Source: Planctomycetota bacterium (GTDB taxonomy: Bacteria > Planctomycetota > Planctomycetia > Planctomycetales > Planctomycetaceae). Taken from it: a DNA stretch of 44,348 bases. Below the pieces are notes generated by a model. That model did no database searches. It saw nothing but the letters and a program-made list of their open reading frames with translations, and was not told where the DNA came from. How positions within the stretch are numbered: the first letter of the stretch is position 1; each line of letters starts with the position of its first letter. This document shows positions 27,087 to 36,577 of the stretch, in pieces. The stretch is from NCBI GenBank assembly GCA_003670925.1, contig QWQG01000234.1, forward strand, positions 1 to 44,348, written 5' to 3'. The position numbers and the translations under genes are program-made.

Positions 27087-27139
27087 GATCCTTCGGCCGT
27101 TGAATGCCGATTCTGCAGAAGCCGGAGGATCAGCATTCA
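27087..27139 (+). promoter_or_regulatory. Overlapping stem-loops in the leader of the SLBB/actin-like operon
   Basis: Two long stems interlock 93-145 bases upstream of the 27232 start. Stem A pairs GATCCTTCGGC (27087-27097) with GCCGGAGGATC (27121-27131), eleven pairs with one G-U. Stem B pairs TGAATGCCGAT (27101-27111) with ATCAGCATTCA (27129-27139), ten pairs and one mismatch. The 3' arms share 27129-27131 and the 5' arm of B lies in the loop of A, so they either exclude each other or form a pseudoknot. An A/T hairpin (27171-27178 with 27188-27195) follows before the Shine-Dalgarno AAGGGG. A regulatory RNA or paired protein-binding site is an inference. Confidence 0.45.
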
Positions 27140-27231
27140 CGGAAGAATTGCGAAGATCAAACTATTGAGACGAAAAAAGTTGCAGTTTTTTTTCGCAACG
27201 CATTCTCTAAAAAGACGAAGGGGTTCAAGCC

Positions 27232-28935
27232 ATGGGACGGCTCAAATCCGGATATGTACTGGGACTGATTGCGTTGACAGCGCTGCCTGCCGTAGGGCAG
27301 CAGCTCACGCCACGTGACCTGAATGTAGGTACTGTCGCCGTGGTAGGTGATATCGAGCACTGCGATACTTATCCTGTACCGGGTGGTGAGACACTGACCG
27401 TCCGGCAGGCGGTAATCAATGCGGGCCTCGTGTCCGAGTTCGTCAATGTGACCGTAATTCGGTGTACTCAAGACCGTCCGCAGTGGACGCAGTCCGTGTC
27501 TGCCATGTCGGCCGATACCGGTGAACCCGTCGAGATTGGTGACGTGCTGGTTGTGCAAGCGCTGTCGCCGCTGACTGCACCTGTCAGGAAAAACGCCGTC
27601 CTACGTTGGGACTCCGATGCGGTTGTTGTGAGTCTGGAACAGGACGGGGTTGTGATTGGCGATGTGTTGCAGGCCGCGAATCACCTGCCGCCTGCAGACG
27701 GGCAACTCAAAGTGCTTTGCCGGTTTTCGGGACAAAAATCGATTGCAAAACCAGAGCTGTATCATCTGGTTGCACATGGCGATGTGATTTCAATTTCACG
27801 CAGCGATCGCACCATCCTGAAGGGTTTCGGCAATCTGGCACCCACCGTCTCGGAATGGAAGGGAGGCGGTGTAAATGTGGCACGAGATCCGGTTGTACCA
27901 AATCCTGTGCCCGCGAGCGATCGCTCTGCGAGCCGCACTGCGTCGATGGTTCAACAACTGCAGTTGTTATCAACACAGGAACCATCGTTGGTCGTTCCGC
28001 TGCAGATGAGTGCATCCCGGGAAGCGAACGCGGAAGAGTCTGATGATGACGCAGAGGTATCCAAAGTTTTACTTCCCGCCCTCGCGATTAGTCAGTCTGA
28101 GGATGTTGAGGACGCTGGTGGAGCAGAGGCGAAAATCGATTCCGCTTCCGAGTCCATGACGGTCGCTCCAGTTCCACCAGCAGAAAGCCAAGTGGAGGCT
28201 ACCGCAAATCTAACAGGGACTGCGTTTAATCCGTGGAATCTGGTCTTCATCGGCGGACTGCTGTTGGCAGGAACGCTGATTCTGGCGGGCACAATGAAGT
28301 CCGAACCAAACAACAATCTGGAATTCAGCCACACGGCATCAATGAGGACAAAATTCGCTGGGACACATTTTGATACGACGGGAGTCATACCCATGATTTG
28401 GCGACCACGCATTTCTAAACAGCGAGGCGACATGCGTGCGGAAGAATCCGCTGAAAATTTAAAAATAATGGAACTAGCGACGCAAGCGGACGAGACTGTC
28501 TTGGATACGAAGGCCCTCGTCACACGCCAAGAATGGTTTAGTAGCGACTGGCATGGTGGAGGCGTGTCCAGCATGCCTTCATCGCAAGATGAAACAGTGC
28601 CTGCAGTGCAATCTGTGAAAGCTCCGGTTGTTGATGAACAGAGTTTTTCGCAGCTTGAAGATCTGCTGCAGAATCGCCTGCCGATTGATCTTTGTGAGAC
28701 GCATATTCCGCTGCGGATTTCTATTTTTGGGAGACCGGCAGGGCCAAGACGCCTGCGGGTTGATGCTCCGCATGCGGTAATGCCAGCTCCGCATCTGAAT
28801 CTAGCACCAGAGAAACGCCGCGTACGATCTGTGGTCGCGCCGAACCCAGCTGCCACACCCACGCCGTCAGTTGCTGCGTCATTAGGCAGCCTTGATCGAG
28901 CCCTTTACTTCCTGCAGGAACGGACTGAATCATGA
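27232..28935 (+). CDS. Exported SLBB-like single-pass membrane protein
   Basis: A 567-residue protein with no close named family. A signal peptide (MGRLKSGYVLGLIALTALPA, cleavage near AVGQQ) is followed by an SLBB-like fold about 34-110 (VAVVGDIEHCDTYPVPGG, TVRQAVINAGLVSEFVNV, VEIGDVLVVQ), as in polysaccharide-export proteins, and a weaker second copy about 125-195. A low-complexity stretch leads to one membrane helix about 336-356 (LVFIGGLLLAGTLILAGTM). The remaining 210 residues would be cytoplasmic and end in an amphipathic segment SLGSLDRALYFLQER. AAGGGG precedes the ATG. The stop overlaps the next gene's ATG (ATGA at 28932-28935), so the two are translationally coupled. Inference: the cytoplasmic tail contacts the actin-like protein. 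Confidence 0.78.
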   Translation: MGRLKSGYVLGLIALTALPAVGQQLTPRDLNVGTVAVVGDIEHCDTYPVPGGETLTVRQAVINAGLVSEFVNVTVIRCTQDRPQWTQSVSAMSADTGEPVEIGDVLVVQALSPLTAPVRKNAVLRWDSDAVVVSLEQDGVVIGDVLQAANHLPPADGQLKVLCRFSGQKSIAKPELYHLVAHGDVISISRSDRTILKGFGNLAPTVSEWKGGGVNVARDPVVPNPVPASDRSASRTASMVQQLQLLSTQEPSLVVPLQMSASREANAEESDDDAEVSKVLLPALAISQSEDVEDAGGAEAKIDSASESMTVAPVPPAESQVEATANLTGTAFNPWNLVFIGGLLLAGTLILAGTMKSEPNNNLEFSHTASMRTKFAGTHFDTTGVIPMIWRPRISKQRGDMRAEESAENLKIMELATQADETVLDTKALVTRQEWFSSDWHGGGVSSMPSSQDETVPAVQSVKAPVVDEQSFSQLEDLLQNRLPIDLCETHIPLRISIFGRPAGPRRLRVDAPHAVMPAPHLNLAPEKRRVRSVVAPNPAATPTPSVAASLGSLDRALYFLQERTES

Positions 28936-29984
28936 TTTGCGCGATCGACTTTGGCAGCTGCCGGATTCGTTCGGTGTTTCGCAACCCGCAGACACCCGGA
29001 CGCCTGACCATGTTTTCAGAACGTTCGGAATACACGTTGCTGCCAAACACCGAAGAACATCGGTTTTCGCTCGACTTCAAAGCCGTACCGTACGCAGAGT
29101 GTAATCAGGCGTTGGTCGTGTTTGGCAACCATGCTGCTAAGGTCCAATGGCTGAGCCGAATTCCGTGCACTGCTTTGTTGGCTGGCGGTGTTGTACCCTC
29201 TGACGATGCGCCAGCGCGGCAAATGCTCAGTCTGCTCACGGAGGCCATGCTTCCGCTTAGCAGCAGCGGCGCTCAAGATCTCTGCGTGATGACTGTGCCA
29301 GGCCTGCGTGACGGTTCGGATCAGTCAAAGTCGAATGAAGGTTTTTTGCAGCGACTGGTGCAGCTGAGGGGATATCACCCGCTGGTGGTGAATGCGGCTC
29401 AGGCGGCATTGCTGGCAACGTGCAGTGATTCGTTGTTTACGGGTGTTAGTCTCGTGATCGGGGCCGAAACCACGATCATTGGGGTCGCCCGTTTGGGAAT
29501 GTTGATCGCGTCAGAAACGATCGCGATCGGTGGCAACTGGATCGATACGGAGCTCGCGAAAATGTTCCGCGTCCAGATGTTTGACGAAGCCGGGACAGCA
29601 TACTTAAATATCGAGAGCGTTCGTCAGTGGAAAATCGAAAGCGGTGTGAACCTGTTAACTTCACTGGGTGACAGGGAGCGCACGTTAGCACGGCTGTACA
29701 CAACCTTACTGGGACGCGTTTCCCGCACCGTGGCACAGATCTTGGAGACGCCCCACGTGGGGGTAGCGTTGCAAAAGCAGCGATTGTCCGTGATGCTTGC
29801 CGGCGGCGCTGTCATGGTGGATGGATTTGCAGACCTCCTGACAGAGCAACTGACCCAGCATGGCATTGCGGATCGTATTTTGTCAGTTCGCCTCGCACCA
29901 GACCCCGAAATCGCCGTCGTCCGTGGTGCGTTGATCTTTGGTGAACTTGAATCTCGCGTGCTGAAAATGGAAGTCGCAGCGTAG
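28932..29984 (+). CDS. Divergent actin-like (MreB/DnaK-fold) protein
   Basis: A 350-residue protein with the order of motifs of the actin/HSP70 superfamily. Phosphate-1: ICAIDFGSCRIRSV (D6, G8). Phosphate-2: SLVIGAETTIIGVARLG at about 174-190, where the usual Asp of DxGGGT is Val and the glycines are G-A-E. Connect-2-like AIGGNWIDTELAKMF (G200-D205) and the helix RQWKIESGVN resemble MreB. Adenosine motif: VMLAGGAVMVDGFADLL (G291, G292). MreB itself is about 340 residues. The altered phosphate-2 loop suggests weak or absent ATP hydrolysis. It overlaps the SLBB-like gene by four bases and ends one base from the convergent metallopeptidase stop. PilM- or FtsA-like roles are alternatives; function is an inference. 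Confidence 0.75.
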   Translation: MICAIDFGSCRIRSVFRNPQTPGRLTMFSERSEYTLLPNTEEHRFSLDFKAVPYAECNQALVVFGNHAAKVQWLSRIPCTALLAGGVVPSDDAPARQMLSLLTEAMLPLSSSGAQDLCVMTVPGLRDGSDQSKSNEGFLQRLVQLRGYHPLVVNAAQAALLATCSDSLFTGVSLVIGAETTIIGVARLGMLIASETIAIGGNWIDTELAKMFRVQMFDEAGTAYLNIESVRQWKIESGVNLLTSLGDRERTLARLYTTLLGRVSRTVAQILETPHVGVALQKQRLSVMLAGGAVMVDGFADLLTEQLTQHGIADRILSVRLAPDPEIAVVRGALIFGELESRVLKMEVAA

Positions 29985-29985
29985 A

Positions 29986-31251
29986 TCACAAACGATCCAT
30001 CGCACGGACGTAGTCCACTTCCATCCTCGCGATATCGCCGAAGATCGATTGGAAATCCTTGAGTCGTTCTGTTGCGGTGTAGGGCTGGAGTGGATCGTGT
30101 TCGCCGATGGTTTTCAAATATTTTGAAAACAATCGAGCGCGAGCTGGGTTCTCAGTCAGAAACCAAGTCATTCCCCATGCCGCACTATAAGCATCAAGGG
30201 TCTGTTGACGGAACATGTCGTCGGACGCAATGAGTTTCGCAAGGTCGCCCGGCTGACGACGCGCGGAATAGTTCTTTCTGAACCATTCCAATCTTTCCGC
30301 ATTAAATTGATCAGGCTGTCCACTTGACCCACGGTGTGTTCGCATGCCGGGCGACTCCAACACGGTTGCCATGCCTTCCAAGACCCAGCATGGTGTCCCG
30401 CCGATACGCGAATGAATGCCGATGTTGAAGCCAACTTGGTGTGTTGTTTCGTGAATGATCGTAGCCGCCGTTTCACCACTGACCACTGATGCGGATCCGA
30501 CCTGCTGGAGGCGTGCCAAACTGCTTCCCTCAGGACATCTCACATCATCTGACGGGCTCGCAGCTGCGATATCGTTTTCCCCGGGACTCTGTAAATCAAC
30601 TTCTGGTATCAAGCGTACAGCATGAAACAAATCCGGCAGATTGTACATGACCACGCGATTTGACTTTAAGGAATAATAACCTCGGAGCCCTTCACTCCAC
30701 GCCATCTGGTCGCCTTCGCAGTATTTTTTGAATGCTGCCTGATCTTCGAGGATGAGAGCAACCAACGGGGTAGCGGGCTCTAATGTCCGAAAACCACGGA
30801 GCGTGTAGAACGCATCGACTTGATTAAAGATATTTTCGAACAGTGCGGCATAGCTCCGACCATGCCCGCGTGTCCCTGCGACAACGTAGTGCTTTGACGT
30901 GGCGACTTCGTACTCCGGCCCCAGTTCAGATTCTAGTTGACGGCGAAATTCACTTTGGGAGGCAGGACGAAAACTCTCGGCGACCACACTGAAGGATTTC
31001 AGATTCGCGATAGGCAAACGTATCTGTCGCCCAAATCGATCGACAATGAAACATTCATGAGCTGATTTGGCGACCAGCATGCCCTTATACGTCTGAGTAT
31101 CATCCGTGATTTCAATCATCCGAGGTGCGGGTTCAGCACCGGTGACTTCTAGCGCAGTGAGCAGTGCGAGTCCTAGGCAGATTGTGTGAAGCCACATGCG
31201 AAAAGACGGACGGCCACCACGCGTTCTTTGAGTTGTAATTTTTGTTGGCAT
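29986..31251 (-). CDS. Secreted DUF1570-type zinc metallopeptidase
   Basis: A 421-residue exported protein of a family common in planctomycetes. The signal peptide core is MWLHTICLGLALLTALEVTG after a basic leader; an ATG at 31197 is an alternative start. Residues about 45-90 look like an SHD1-type beta barrel (GMLVAKSAHECFIVDRFGRQ). The catalytic part carries the zinc motif HETTHQVGF (H267, E268, H271) with a third ligand likely E292 in WVLEGMATVLES, 21 residues on, as in gluzincins. A helical C-terminus follows. Known: the family is a predicted peptidase with no assigned substrate. Only one base separates its stop from that of the actin-like gene, so the two transcripts converge. Confidence 0.85.
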   Translation of the reverse strand: MPTKITTQRTRGGRPSFRMWLHTICLGLALLTALEVTGAEPAPRMIEITDDTQTYKGMLVAKSAHECFIVDRFGRQIRLPIANLKSFSVVAESFRPASQSEFRRQLESELGPEYEVATSKHYVVAGTRGHGRSYAALFENIFNQVDAFYTLRGFRTLEPATPLVALILEDQAAFKKYCEGDQMAWSEGLRGYYSLKSNRVVMYNLPDLFHAVRLIPEVDLQSPGENDIAAASPSDDVRCPEGSSLARLQQVGSASVVSGETAATIIHETTHQVGFNIGIHSRIGGTPCWVLEGMATVLESPGMRTHRGSSGQPDQFNAERLEWFRKNYSARRQPGDLAKLIASDDMFRQQTLDAYSAAWGMTWFLTENPARARLFSKYLKTIGEHDPLQPYTATERLKDFQSIFGDIARMEVDYVRAMDRL

Positions 31252-31805
31252 CAGGGCGGGGCTCGATGAATTTTTTAAACAGCGTTGTTTTACGATTTTG
31301 CAAATTTTGCCAGCAAAGTATCCGTGAACTCTTGTGCCTGCATTGCGAAAATGCTGCGGAAGTTTTGCTTGTGTTCACAGAGTCCGTTGGGGAAAGGTGA
31401 TAAGAAAATGGCTCGTGCGGCCAATTATTGCAGGTCGCACGGAATAGCATCCTCGGGCAACTACACATTGTCTCGCAAAGACAACCGTACGCAGCAATGT
31501 GTTTCCCTGCGACACCCGTAAATGAGGCAGATTGTCAACACGATGTGGCGTTTATGCGTCATCCCCCAAAAGGGTTGAAAATGATCGACATTGTGAAGAA
31601 CTCGGAGTCGCAAGCCGTCTTGCGCAGGCCCGATCATGTGTGTCATCAATGAATTCAATGCGAATTGTCATAGCTAGCTGGAAATTTCACAGGAAATCAC
31701 CACAGGCAGTGTTAGCGTTCCTCGAACCTTGAATCATTGGCGGTTATAGTGCCGCCCGGTGTCGACTGATTTCGATTACGTGACTCTCCGATTTGATGGC
31801 GTTCT
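31252..31805. other. Intergenic region before sucC
   Basis: About 550 bases without a credible gene. Short frames on both strands lack coding character. It must contain the promoters of the metallopeptidase gene (minus) and of sucCD (plus). No repeat or strong hairpin was seen. Confidence 0.45.
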
Positions 31806-32993
31806 ATGAAGATCCATGAATATCAGGCCAAACAGCTGTTTCGCGCGGCAGGCGTGGCGGTGCCACAGGGGATTGTGGCGAAGACCTCCGCTGAAGCTGG
31901 GCAGGCTTTTGAGACACTGGGGGGACTAATTGCCGTCGTTAAGTCACAAATCCATGCCGGTGGCCGTGGCAAAGGGACGTTTAAAGAAGCACCAGCACAG
32001 CGTGGAGTCGTGCTCGTGAAGTCTGCGGCAGAAGCGGCTGACAATGCGACGCGAATGCTAGGGAATACGCTGGTCACCATTCAGACGGGTGACGAAGGAA
32101 AGTTGGTCAACACGTTGTTCGTCGAGCAGGGTCTAAAGATCGCCCGCGAACTGTACCTCGGCATCGTGGTCGATCGTGAAGTCGGCGGTCCAGTGCTCAT
32201 TATGTCCTCTGAAGGCGGCATGGAGATCGAAGAAGTCGCGAAGCACTCCCCGGAGAAAATTCTATCTGAACCATTCGATGCGATCGCCGGGTTGTATCCA
32301 TACCAAGCACGCAAGATGGCGTACGCACTGGGGTTGGACGCCATAGCTGTGCGGAGTGCGGAAAAATTCCTGCCGAAGATTTGTCGCTTCTTCGTGGATT
32401 ATGACTGCAGCATGGTCGAGATCAATCCGCTCATCATCACCGAAGAAAGTCAGATGATGGCTCTCGATGGAAAAGTCACGTTTGATGACAATGCTTTGTT
32501 CCGTCACAAAGACGTGGTAGCCCTCCGCGATTTGTCAGAAGAAGATCCGGCCGAAGTGAAAGCTGCCGATACGGGCCTCAGCTACGTCAAGCTGCATGGA
32601 AACATTGGGTGTCTTGTCAATGGGGCCGGGCTTGCAATGAGCACAATGGACCTGATCAAAATCCATGGCGGCGAGCCGGCGAATTTTCTGGACGTCGGGG
32701 GCGGCGCGAATGAACAGCAAGTTACCGAAGCATTTCGGATCATCCTTGCAGACAAAAATGTGAAAGCCGTGCTCGTTAATATATTTGGTGGAATCATGAA
32801 ATGTGACGTCATCGTGTCGGCATTGCTGAATGCTTACGAGAAAGTCGGTTTTAACGTGCCGCTCGTCGTGCGTCTTGAAGGTACCAACGTTGAAATTGCA
32901 CGCGAGATGCTGGAGGCCAGCGGTCGCCCCATTATCAGTGCCAGTGACTTAACTGACGCCGCTCAAAAAGTGGTAAAGTCTCTGGGTGTCTAG
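31806..32993 (+). CDS. sucC: Succinyl-CoA synthetase beta subunit (ADP-forming)
   Basis: Nucleotide-binding subunit of the TCA-cycle enzyme that makes ATP or GTP while turning succinyl-CoA into succinate. 395 residues, close to E. coli (388), and alignable by eye throughout: start [23 protein letters not shown]-grasp motif [18 protein letters not shown], metal-binding region [47 protein letters not shown] and [13 protein letters not shown]. No clear Shine-Dalgarno precedes the ATG, but the start fits the family. sucD starts 45 bases after the stop on the same strand. Confidence 0.97.
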   Translation: MKIHEYQAKQLFRAAGVAVPQGIVAKTSAEAGQAFETLGGLIAVVKSQIHAGGRGKGTFKEAPAQRGVVLVKSAAEAADNATRMLGNTLVTIQTGDEGKLVNTLFVEQGLKIARELYLGIVVDREVGGPVLIMSSEGGMEIEEVAKHSPEKILSEPFDAIAGLYPYQARKMAYALGLDAIAVRSAEKFLPKICRFFVDYDCSMVEINPLIITEESQMMALDGKVTFDDNALFRHKDVVALRDLSEEDPAEVKAADTGLSYVKLHGNIGCLVNGAGLAMSTMDLIKIHGGEPANFLDVGGGANEQQVTEAFRIILADKNVKAVLVNIFGGIMKCDVIVSALLNAYEKVGFNVPLVVRLEGTNVEIAREMLEASGRPIISASDLTDAAQKVVKSLGV

Positions 32994-33038
32994 GCGTTGG
33001 TTTCAAATTTCAAATCTCAAATTTGTGAATCAAAACTG

Positions 33039-33932
33039 ATGAGTATTCTTGTTTCCACTTCAACCCGCGTGATCACGCAGGGTATCACCGGGACTTCCGG
33101 CCTTTTCCATAGCCAGCAATGCCGCGCTTACGCAGCGGAATGTCAGCCCGGTGTGGATGTTTTTGTCGGAGGTGTCACACCGGGTAAAGGTGGCACCACC
33201 GTGGATGGCTTCGCCGTTTTTAATTCCGTGATTGAAGCCCGCGCAAAAACGGGCGCGAATACATCGATGATCTTTGTGCCACCACCGTTCTGCGCAGATG
33301 CCATTTTGGAGGCGGTAGACGCTGGGATGGATCTCATCGTAGCGATCACCGAAGGCATTCCGGTGATGGATATGCTGCGTGTGCGACGGGGACTTGAAAA
33401 TTCTAAGTCCCGGCTCATCGGGCCAAATTGTCCGGGTGTGATCACCCCTGGCATTGCAAAGATTGGGATCATGCCGGGTTACATTCATACTCCGGGAACA
33501 ATTGGCATTATTAGCAAGAGTGGCACCCTAACATACGAAGCCGCATGGCAACTTGGGCGAGTTGGCTTGGGGCAAAGTACGGCGATCGGTATTGGTGGTG
33601 ATCCGATCAATGGCACAGATTACATTGATCTGCTTGAGATGTTTCAGAACGACCCCGGCACCACAGGTATTTTGATGATCGGTGAAATCGGGGGTAGTGC
33701 CGAACAACTGGCTGCGGCTTATATTAAGTCTCATGTGAAGAAGCCCGTCGCTGGCTTTATTGCAGGCCAGACGGCTCCTCCCGGAAAACGAATGGGACAT
33801 GCCGGTGCGATTATTTCCGGCAGCGGCGGTGGTGCAGCTGAGAAAATGGCGGCCTTGCGCGCCGTGGGAGTCATCGTCTCGGCCAGCCCCGGTGGCATGG
33901 GTGACGCGATGAAACAGGCGTTGAAAAAATAA
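33039..33932 (+). CDS. sucD: Succinyl-CoA synthetase alpha subunit
   Basis: Catalytic partner of SucC; binds CoA and carries the phosphohistidine. 297 residues. The ATG at 33039 ([18 protein letters not shown]) matches the family start; the frame is open back to 32997 but the added residues come from an AT-rich hairpin (33004-33025). Motifs: [33 protein letters not shown] and the active-site GHAGAI with H254. It follows sucC by 45 bases and converges on rnr, with 95 bases between the stops. Confidence 0.97.
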   Translation: MSILVSTSTRVITQGITGTSGLFHSQQCRAYAAECQPGVDVFVGGVTPGKGGTTVDGFAVFNSVIEARAKTGANTSMIFVPPPFCADAILEAVDAGMDLIVAITEGIPVMDMLRVRRGLENSKSRLIGPNCPGVITPGIAKIGIMPGYIHTPGTIGIISKSGTLTYEAAWQLGRVGLGQSTAIGIGGDPINGTDYIDLLEMFQNDPGTTGILMIGEIGGSAEQLAAAYIKSHVKKPVAGFIAGQTAPPGKRMGHAGAIISGSGGGAAEKMAALRAVGVIVSASPGGMGDAMKQALKK

Positions 33933-34027
33933 GTGGGGATGGCCTGCGTTTTACGCTGAAATTTCCATGCGATGCTGCAGCTTAGACTTGTCCGTGGGAA
34001 TCCGGCAAGGACTTCGTACACTAAGAC

Positions 34028-36343
34028 TTAGCGTTTTCGGCCACGTTTCGCCTTTTTCGCAGTCCCCTTTGTTTGCTTTCTTCCACGATGCGTCACTGGA
34101 GGTGCTGAACTTCGTGGCTGCTGATTACGAGCTGGATGCGCGGCCTGATGTTGCTCGTGAACTGGGGCTGGGCGGGCTTTTTTCTTGCTGCTGCTCGCTG
34201 CCGAATTCACGACTCGCAGATCCAGTTGCCGCCGATCAATATCGACTGCCGCAACGACCACTCGAATCGGATCACCTAAGCGAAACTCCCGATGTGTACG
34301 ACTTCCTCTCAGTCTGCGCGTCGCCTGATCGAAGACATAAAAGTCATCGCCGAGCGAACTCAGATGAATCATGCCCTCTGCTGGAATTGCCACACCCTGA
34401 CAGAACATGCCAAAACTTTCGACACCTGTGATTACGGAATCCATCTCTTCGCCAATCCGGGTGAACATATATCGCAGCATCTTAATCCGAATCAATTCTC
34501 GCTCGGCTTTTTCAGCACGCCGTTCGGTGATTGAACAATGCTTTCCCAATTGAATCAATTCCGGGATCGGTTGCGGCACAGGTGAGCGTTTGGCTGCGAT
34601 CTGGCCGATCAGGCGATGCACGGTCAAATCTGGATAGCGTCGAATCGGACTCGTAAAGTGGCAGTAGTCGGCTTCTGCTAAAGCGTAATGTCCGGTGTCT
34701 TCGGGTGAATAGACAGCCTGCTGCATGCTCCGCAGCAACGCAAAATTGACTGCTCGCTGCTCTGGTTTTCCTTCGACTTTGGAAATAATTTCTTGAATCG
34801 CCTTTCGATCTTGCGACTTCTTCAGTGTCAGCCCCAAGCCTTGACAAAACTGTTGAAAATTTCGCATCTTGACTTCATCCGGATCGCCATGCGTGCGTCG
34901 CAAGAAGGGCAATCCACGGCTGTCCAATAATCCCGCCACCGCGACATTCGCGGCTAACATAAACTCCTCAATGATCTCATGGCTCTGGTCGTGATGTCGC
35001 TGATGCGCACCTGAGACGGCACCGTCTTTGTCAAAATCGATGGCGACTTCCGGAATCCCCATCTGTAACGCACCAAGAGCAAATCGACGGCGGCGAAGCA
35101 GCATCGCCAGTTCAAACATGTCCTGCAGGAGTTGGCGCACAGCGGGCGAGACATTTGGGAATTCTTGATGCGGATTGTGCAGGATCGGCATTACGTCTTC
35201 GTATGCGAATCGCCGCGTCACTTTGATGGCTGAATTTGCAACATCGGTGCCAACGACTGTGCCTGTTTTATCAAACTCAATGAACGCCGTCTTTGTGAAT
35301 CGTACCTGTCCCTGTTGGAGACTGGCCAAACCATTGCTAATCAATTCCGGCAGCATCGGAATCACATGCCCTGGGAGATAAACACTGGTTCCACGTTTTT
35401 CGGCTTCCGCGTCCAGTTTGCTTCCCGGCGGCACGAAATGCGCCACATCAGCGATATGAACCTCAAGGTGCCAGTGACCGTCCTTCGATCGTGACAACGA
35501 AATAGCGTCATCAAAATCACGGGCATCGACGGGATCAATCGTAATGACCGTCTCTTGGGTCAGGTCTGTGCGTGATTTCAGATTGGTTTCATCGAAGGTG
35601 GCAGCCTGTTGTCGAGCATCATCATGCACGGCATCCGGGAATTCATGGGGCAATCCCATGCTGCGGATCACCGTCATCGTGTCAACACCAGGATCACCGC
35701 GGTGGCCGAGAACTTCGGTAAGCACGGCCTCCCCTACTCGATTCGGCGACGGAAACCGCAACATCTCGATCACAACTTTGTCGTCCGGCTGCGCACCCTT
35801 CGCACCGGGGTCTCCGACGTGGATCGCAGCCCCAAAGATCGTTCCATCAACACGCACAAAGCCTTGGCCACCGGATTCAAAATAGGTTCCAACAAACACA
35901 CTGGTCGCACGGTCTACAACTTTTTCAATCACGCCACAACGCTGCCCTGTGGAACGCCGTTTCTCCGTCAACCGGACGAGGACGTCGTCACCCGTTTGGG
36001 CATCACGCACATCCCGAGCGGAGATATAAATATCTGCTTCCTTCGGGTCTTTCAGATCTTTTGCTCGTTCGGATGGGATCACAAATGCGGCGCCGCTACT
36101 GATTTTTCTTAGCACACCAGACACCAATCCGGAGGAACCTTGCGGGCGCAGCCGACCGTGTTTATCCTGTCGGAGCTTCCCCGCTTCAAGCAGATTAGCC
36201 AGCGAATCACGAAAGCCCCGGAGCGCCTTCTTTTTGACGTCCAATGCTCTGGCGAGAATTGCCTGAGTCACCGGTCGATAATCGACGGCATTGACTGCCG
36301 CCAGAACTTGATCTTCAAATGACGGTTTCTGAGAGTCGCTCAT
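34028..36343 (-). CDS. rnr: Ribonuclease R
   Basis: 3'-5' exoribonuclease of the RNB family that degrades structured RNA, mRNA and defective rRNA. 771 residues from the ATG at 36343, which has AGGA about 7 bases upstream; an open frame to 36577 adds 78 unconserved residues. In order: a winged-helix-like start (PVTQAILARALDVKKKALRG), cold-shock domains (SGAAFVIPSERAKDL), the RNB core with DPVDARDFDDAI at 270-281 whose aspartates bind Mg, EFMLAANVAVA, HFTSPIRRYPDLTVHR, an S1 domain (ITGVESFGMFCQG, about 615-700), and a Lys/Arg-rich tail ending KAKRGRKR, typical of RNase R. It lies downstream of truA on the same strand with a 234-base gap. Confidence 0.96.
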   Translation of the reverse strand: MSDSQKPSFEDQVLAAVNAVDYRPVTQAILARALDVKKKALRGFRDSLANLLEAGKLRQDKHGRLRPQGSSGLVSGVLRKISSGAAFVIPSERAKDLKDPKEADIYISARDVRDAQTGDDVLVRLTEKRRSTGQRCGVIEKVVDRATSVFVGTYFESGGQGFVRVDGTIFGAAIHVGDPGAKGAQPDDKVVIEMLRFPSPNRVGEAVLTEVLGHRGDPGVDTMTVIRSMGLPHEFPDAVHDDARQQAATFDETNLKSRTDLTQETVITIDPVDARDFDDAISLSRSKDGHWHLEVHIADVAHFVPPGSKLDAEAEKRGTSVYLPGHVIPMLPELISNGLASLQQGQVRFTKTAFIEFDKTGTVVGTDVANSAIKVTRRFAYEDVMPILHNPHQEFPNVSPAVRQLLQDMFELAMLLRRRRFALGALQMGIPEVAIDFDKDGAVSGAHQRHHDQSHEIIEEFMLAANVAVAGLLDSRGLPFLRRTHGDPDEVKMRNFQQFCQGLGLTLKKSQDRKAIQEIISKVEGKPEQRAVNFALLRSMQQAVYSPEDTGHYALAEADYCHFTSPIRRYPDLTVHRLIGQIAAKRSPVPQPIPELIQLGKHCSITERRAEKAERELIRIKMLRYMFTRIGEEMDSVITGVESFGMFCQGVAIPAEGMIHLSSLGDDFYVFDQATRRLRGSRTHREFRLGDPIRVVVAAVDIDRRQLDLRVVNSAASSSKKKARPAPVHEQHQAAHPARNQQPRSSAPPVTHRGRKQTKGTAKKAKRGRKR

Positions 36344-36577
36344 GTTTTTCCTAATGCTCTGCGGCGGCAGGCGCTCATCCAAAATTGAGGACTGACGGAG
36401 CAACGAGTAAGTCAGTCGATGCAATGGACCGGCGTTTGAATTGCAGATCTCGCGTTTACGATGTTGCAGGCAATGCGGCTCGTCATGAGAGTATTGGCCG
36501 CAGAGGCAGCCAAGTCCAGCATTCCGACGGGAGCAGTTTTGCAGAATCGTCAGATCGTCCGGCGGAAATAGTGTCAA

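Noticed and set aside
28092-28862. Minus-strand frame of 256 codons
   Set aside because: It is antisense to the SLBB-like gene, which has a signal peptide, a membrane helix, a ribosome binding site and coupling to the next gene.
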